From contig DAOVXH010000083.1 of the NCBI GenBank assembly GCA_030636255.1, positions 1 to 7,642 of the forward strand: a DNA stretch of 7,642 bases. The letters run 5' to 3'. How positions within the stretch are numbered: position 1 is the first letter of the stretch; every line of letters begins with the position of its first letter. Positions 6,789-7,642 of the stretch are shown here, piece by piece. Under the pieces are notes generated by a model that did not search any database, was not told the DNA's origin, and was given only the letters and a program-made list of their open reading frames with translations. The translations under genes were made by a program, and so were the position numbers. The DNA comes from Methanomassiliicoccales archaeon. Its GTDB lineage: Archaea > Thermoplasmatota > Thermoplasmata > SG8-5.

Positions 6789-6801
6789 ATAACCTGGTTA
6801 T
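6789..6801. promoter_or_regulatory. Inverted repeat between divergent promoters (candidate operator)
   Basis: ATAACC and GGTTAT form a perfect 6-bp inverted repeat around a single T. It lies 12 bases upstream of the membrane protein TATA box and 32 bases upstream of the GAPDH TATA box, a usual place for an archaeal activator or regulator. The regulator is unknown, and short palindromes also arise by chance. Confidence 0.35.
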
Positions 6802-6833
6802 ACACCAAAGCACCATTTTAACAATGAACAAAC

Positions 6834-6840
6834 TATATAA
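6834..6840 (+). promoter_or_regulatory. TATA box of the GAPDH gene
   Basis: TATATAA preceded by A-rich sequence (acaaac) that could serve as the BRE. Transcription would begin near 6861-6866, leaving a leader of about 50 bases before the ATG at 6915, longer than the leaders predicted for the neighbouring genes. Confidence 0.65.
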
Positions 6841-6850
6841 CTTATTAAGA

Positions 6851-6863
6851 GGGAATGTATCCC
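6851..6863 (+). promoter_or_regulatory. Short inverted repeat at the predicted GAPDH transcription start
   Basis: GGGA and TCCC flank ATGTA; the match would extend to GAGGGA/TCCCCTC with one bulged C. It lies between the TATA box and the predicted start site, where a bound repressor would block RNA polymerase. It is short and imperfect when extended. Confidence 0.3.
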
Positions 6864-6876
6864 CTCACGCGTCAGG

Positions 6877-6897
6877 TGTTCTATTAGAAATAGAACA
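6877..6897 (+). promoter_or_regulatory. Perfect 9-bp inverted repeat in the GAPDH leader
   Basis: Arms TGTTCTATT (6877-6885) and AATAGAACA (6889-6897) are exact reverse complements around AGA. In RNA two further G-U pairs could extend the stem. It ends six bases before the ribosome binding site. It may be a dimer-binding operator just downstream of the start site, or an mRNA hairpin affecting translation or stability. Confidence 0.6.
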
Positions 6898-6903
6898 TTG
6901 ACA

Positions 6904-6910
6904 GAGGTGG
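6904..6910 (+). promoter_or_regulatory. Ribosome binding site of the GAPDH gene
   Basis: GAGGTGG is a strong Shine-Dalgarno match, four bases from the ATG at 6915, and fixes that start together with the conserved N-terminus MPVKVAINGYGTIG. Confidence 0.8.
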
Positions 6911-6914
6911 AATA

Positions 6915-7642
6915 ATGCCAGTCAAAGTAGCCATTAACGGATACGGGACAATTGGAAAACGTGTTGCTGATGCAGTTACACAGCAAGATGATATGGAGAT
7001 TGTGGGGGTAGTCAAGAGACGCCCTACCTTTGAGGCTCATGATGCCATGAGAAATGGGTTTCCATTTTATGCGCCGACACAAGAGTTTATTCCAGACCTT
7101 GAAAAAGCAGGAATCAAGGTTACTGGAACTTTGCCGGAGCTTCTGGAAATTGCAGACATAGTAATAGATTGCACTCCAAAGAAGGCTAATTACAAACCTC
7201 TTTACGAGAAGCACAATGTCAAGGCAATCTGGCAGGGCGGAGAAAAGCATGACCTTACCGGTTTATCATTCAATACAATGTCAAACTATGAGGATGCAAT
7301 AGGCGCACAATTTGCCAGGGTTGTTTCATGTAATACAACCGGACTTTGCAGAACCCTTTATCCAATTCAGGAGAAGTATGGTATTGACAATGTTCTAGGT
7401 GTAATGATTCGCAGGTCTGCAGACCCATGGGACTCCAAGAGCGGCCCTATAAATTCCATAGAGCCAATTCTGAATGTTCCAAGCCATCATGGTCCAGATG
7501 TTATGACCGTCATGAAGGGTTTGAGCATCCAGACAACCGCAGTCAAGGTTCCAACAACAATCATGCATTTGCATTCAGTTGTTGTTAAAATGAAGACAAC
7601 ACCAAGCAGCCAGGATATTGTAGACCTGTGGGAGAACACTCC
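6915..7642 (+). CDS. gap: Type II (archaeal) NAD(P)-dependent glyceraldehyde-3-phosphate dehydrogenase, 3' partial
   Basis: My translation gives 242 complete codons before the window ends. The family is about 335-340 residues, so roughly 95 are missing. The N-terminus has a Rossmann dinucleotide-binding motif NGYGTIGKRV (G9, G11, G14). The catalytic cysteine is C139 in SCNTTGLCR, and H218 in MHLH matches the catalytic histidine position of this family (about 219). Other family hallmarks are WQGGEKHD, RRSADPWD and SHHGPDV (H191-H192). The enzyme interconverts glyceraldehyde 3-phosphate and 1,3-bisphosphoglycerate in the cytoplasm, in archaea often mainly for gluconeogenesis. The second Rossmann strand ends in VVKRRP, with basic residues rather than an acidic one, suggesting NADP can be used; this is inference. 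It has its own promoter and leader and is divergent from the membrane protein gene. The stop codon is off the window. Confidence 0.96.
   Translation, partial: MPVKVAINGYGTIGKRVADAVTQQDDMEIVGVVKRRPTFEAHDAMRNGFPFYAPTQEFIPDLEKAGIKVTGTLPELLEIADIVIDCTPKKANYKPLYEKHNVKAIWQGGEKHDLTGLSFNTMSNYEDAIGAQFARVVSCNTTGLCRTLYPIQEKYGIDNVLGVMIRRSADPWDSKSGPINSIEPILNVPSHHGPDVMTVMKGLSIQTTAVKVPTTIMHLHSVVVKMKTTPSSQDIVDLWENT

Noticed and set aside
6855..6887. A 10-codon upstream frame (MYPLTRQVFY) in the GAPDH leader, ending inside the inverted repeat.
   Set aside because: Its ATG lies only about 18 bases from the TATA box centre, so it is probably upstream of the transcription start and not in the mRNA. It would become interesting if the start site were mapped before 6855.
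6798..7250. A 150-residue open frame on the minus strand across the GAPDH promoter and gene start.
   Set aside because: It overlaps the well-supported GAPDH coding sequence and its control region and has no recognisable domain or ribosome binding site.
1..7642. Search for a new defence or mobile system around the STAND ATPase.
   Set aside because: STAND NTPases occur in defence systems, but no effector, integrase, transposase, repeat array or tRNA junction is visible here, and the neighbours look like chromosomal housekeeping genes.

Overview
The window looks archaeal, most likely euryarchaeal and possibly Thermoplasmata-like. The evidence is TATA-box promoters with short leaders, GAGG-type ribosome binding sites, a type II (archaeal) glyceraldehyde-3-phosphate dehydrogenase, a winged-helix/STAND ATPase of a kind common in Euryarchaeota, and a large sequon-rich surface protein with a C-terminal membrane anchor. 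The lineage is my inference. No rRNA, tRNA, CRISPR array, transposon or phage gene is visible.

Layout. (1) Positions 1-3809 (+) hold the 3' part of a very large exported protein whose reading frame is open through the left edge. It has a beta-rich, Trp-rich ectodomain, two PPC-like beta-sandwiches, four Ig-like repeats, one glycine-zipper transmembrane helix, an intracellular tail of 130 residues without a single basic residue, and a small SHOCT-like C-terminal hairpin. It may be the C-terminal part of a subtilisin-like surface protease whose catalytic domain lies off the window. (2) A UUCG-loop hairpin followed by T-rich sequence separates it from a convergent gene. (3) Positions 3861-5081 (-) encode a winged-helix plus STAND-type NTPase that stops without the usual C-terminal sensor repeats. 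(4) A single palindromic TATA element appears to serve both this gene and the divergent M24B Xaa-Pro peptidase at 5171-6277 (+), which has all five metal ligands. (5) Two bases beyond its stop lies the convergent end of an unrecognised four-helix membrane protein (6280-6738, -). (6) A 176-base divergent control region follows, with two TATA boxes and three inverted repeats. (7) The archaeal GAPDH gene starts at 6915 (+) and is cut by the right edge.

The genes do not form an operon: strands alternate (+ - + - +), so each is probably transcribed alone. Two of them (possible surface protease, Xaa-Pro peptidase) would fit peptide breakdown and GAPDH is central carbon metabolism, but adjacency is not evidence of a shared pathway. 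The least ordinary features are the anchor and cytoplasmic tail of the surface protein, the short STAND ATPase, the shared TATA palindrome, and the perfect 9-bp inverted repeat in the GAPDH leader.
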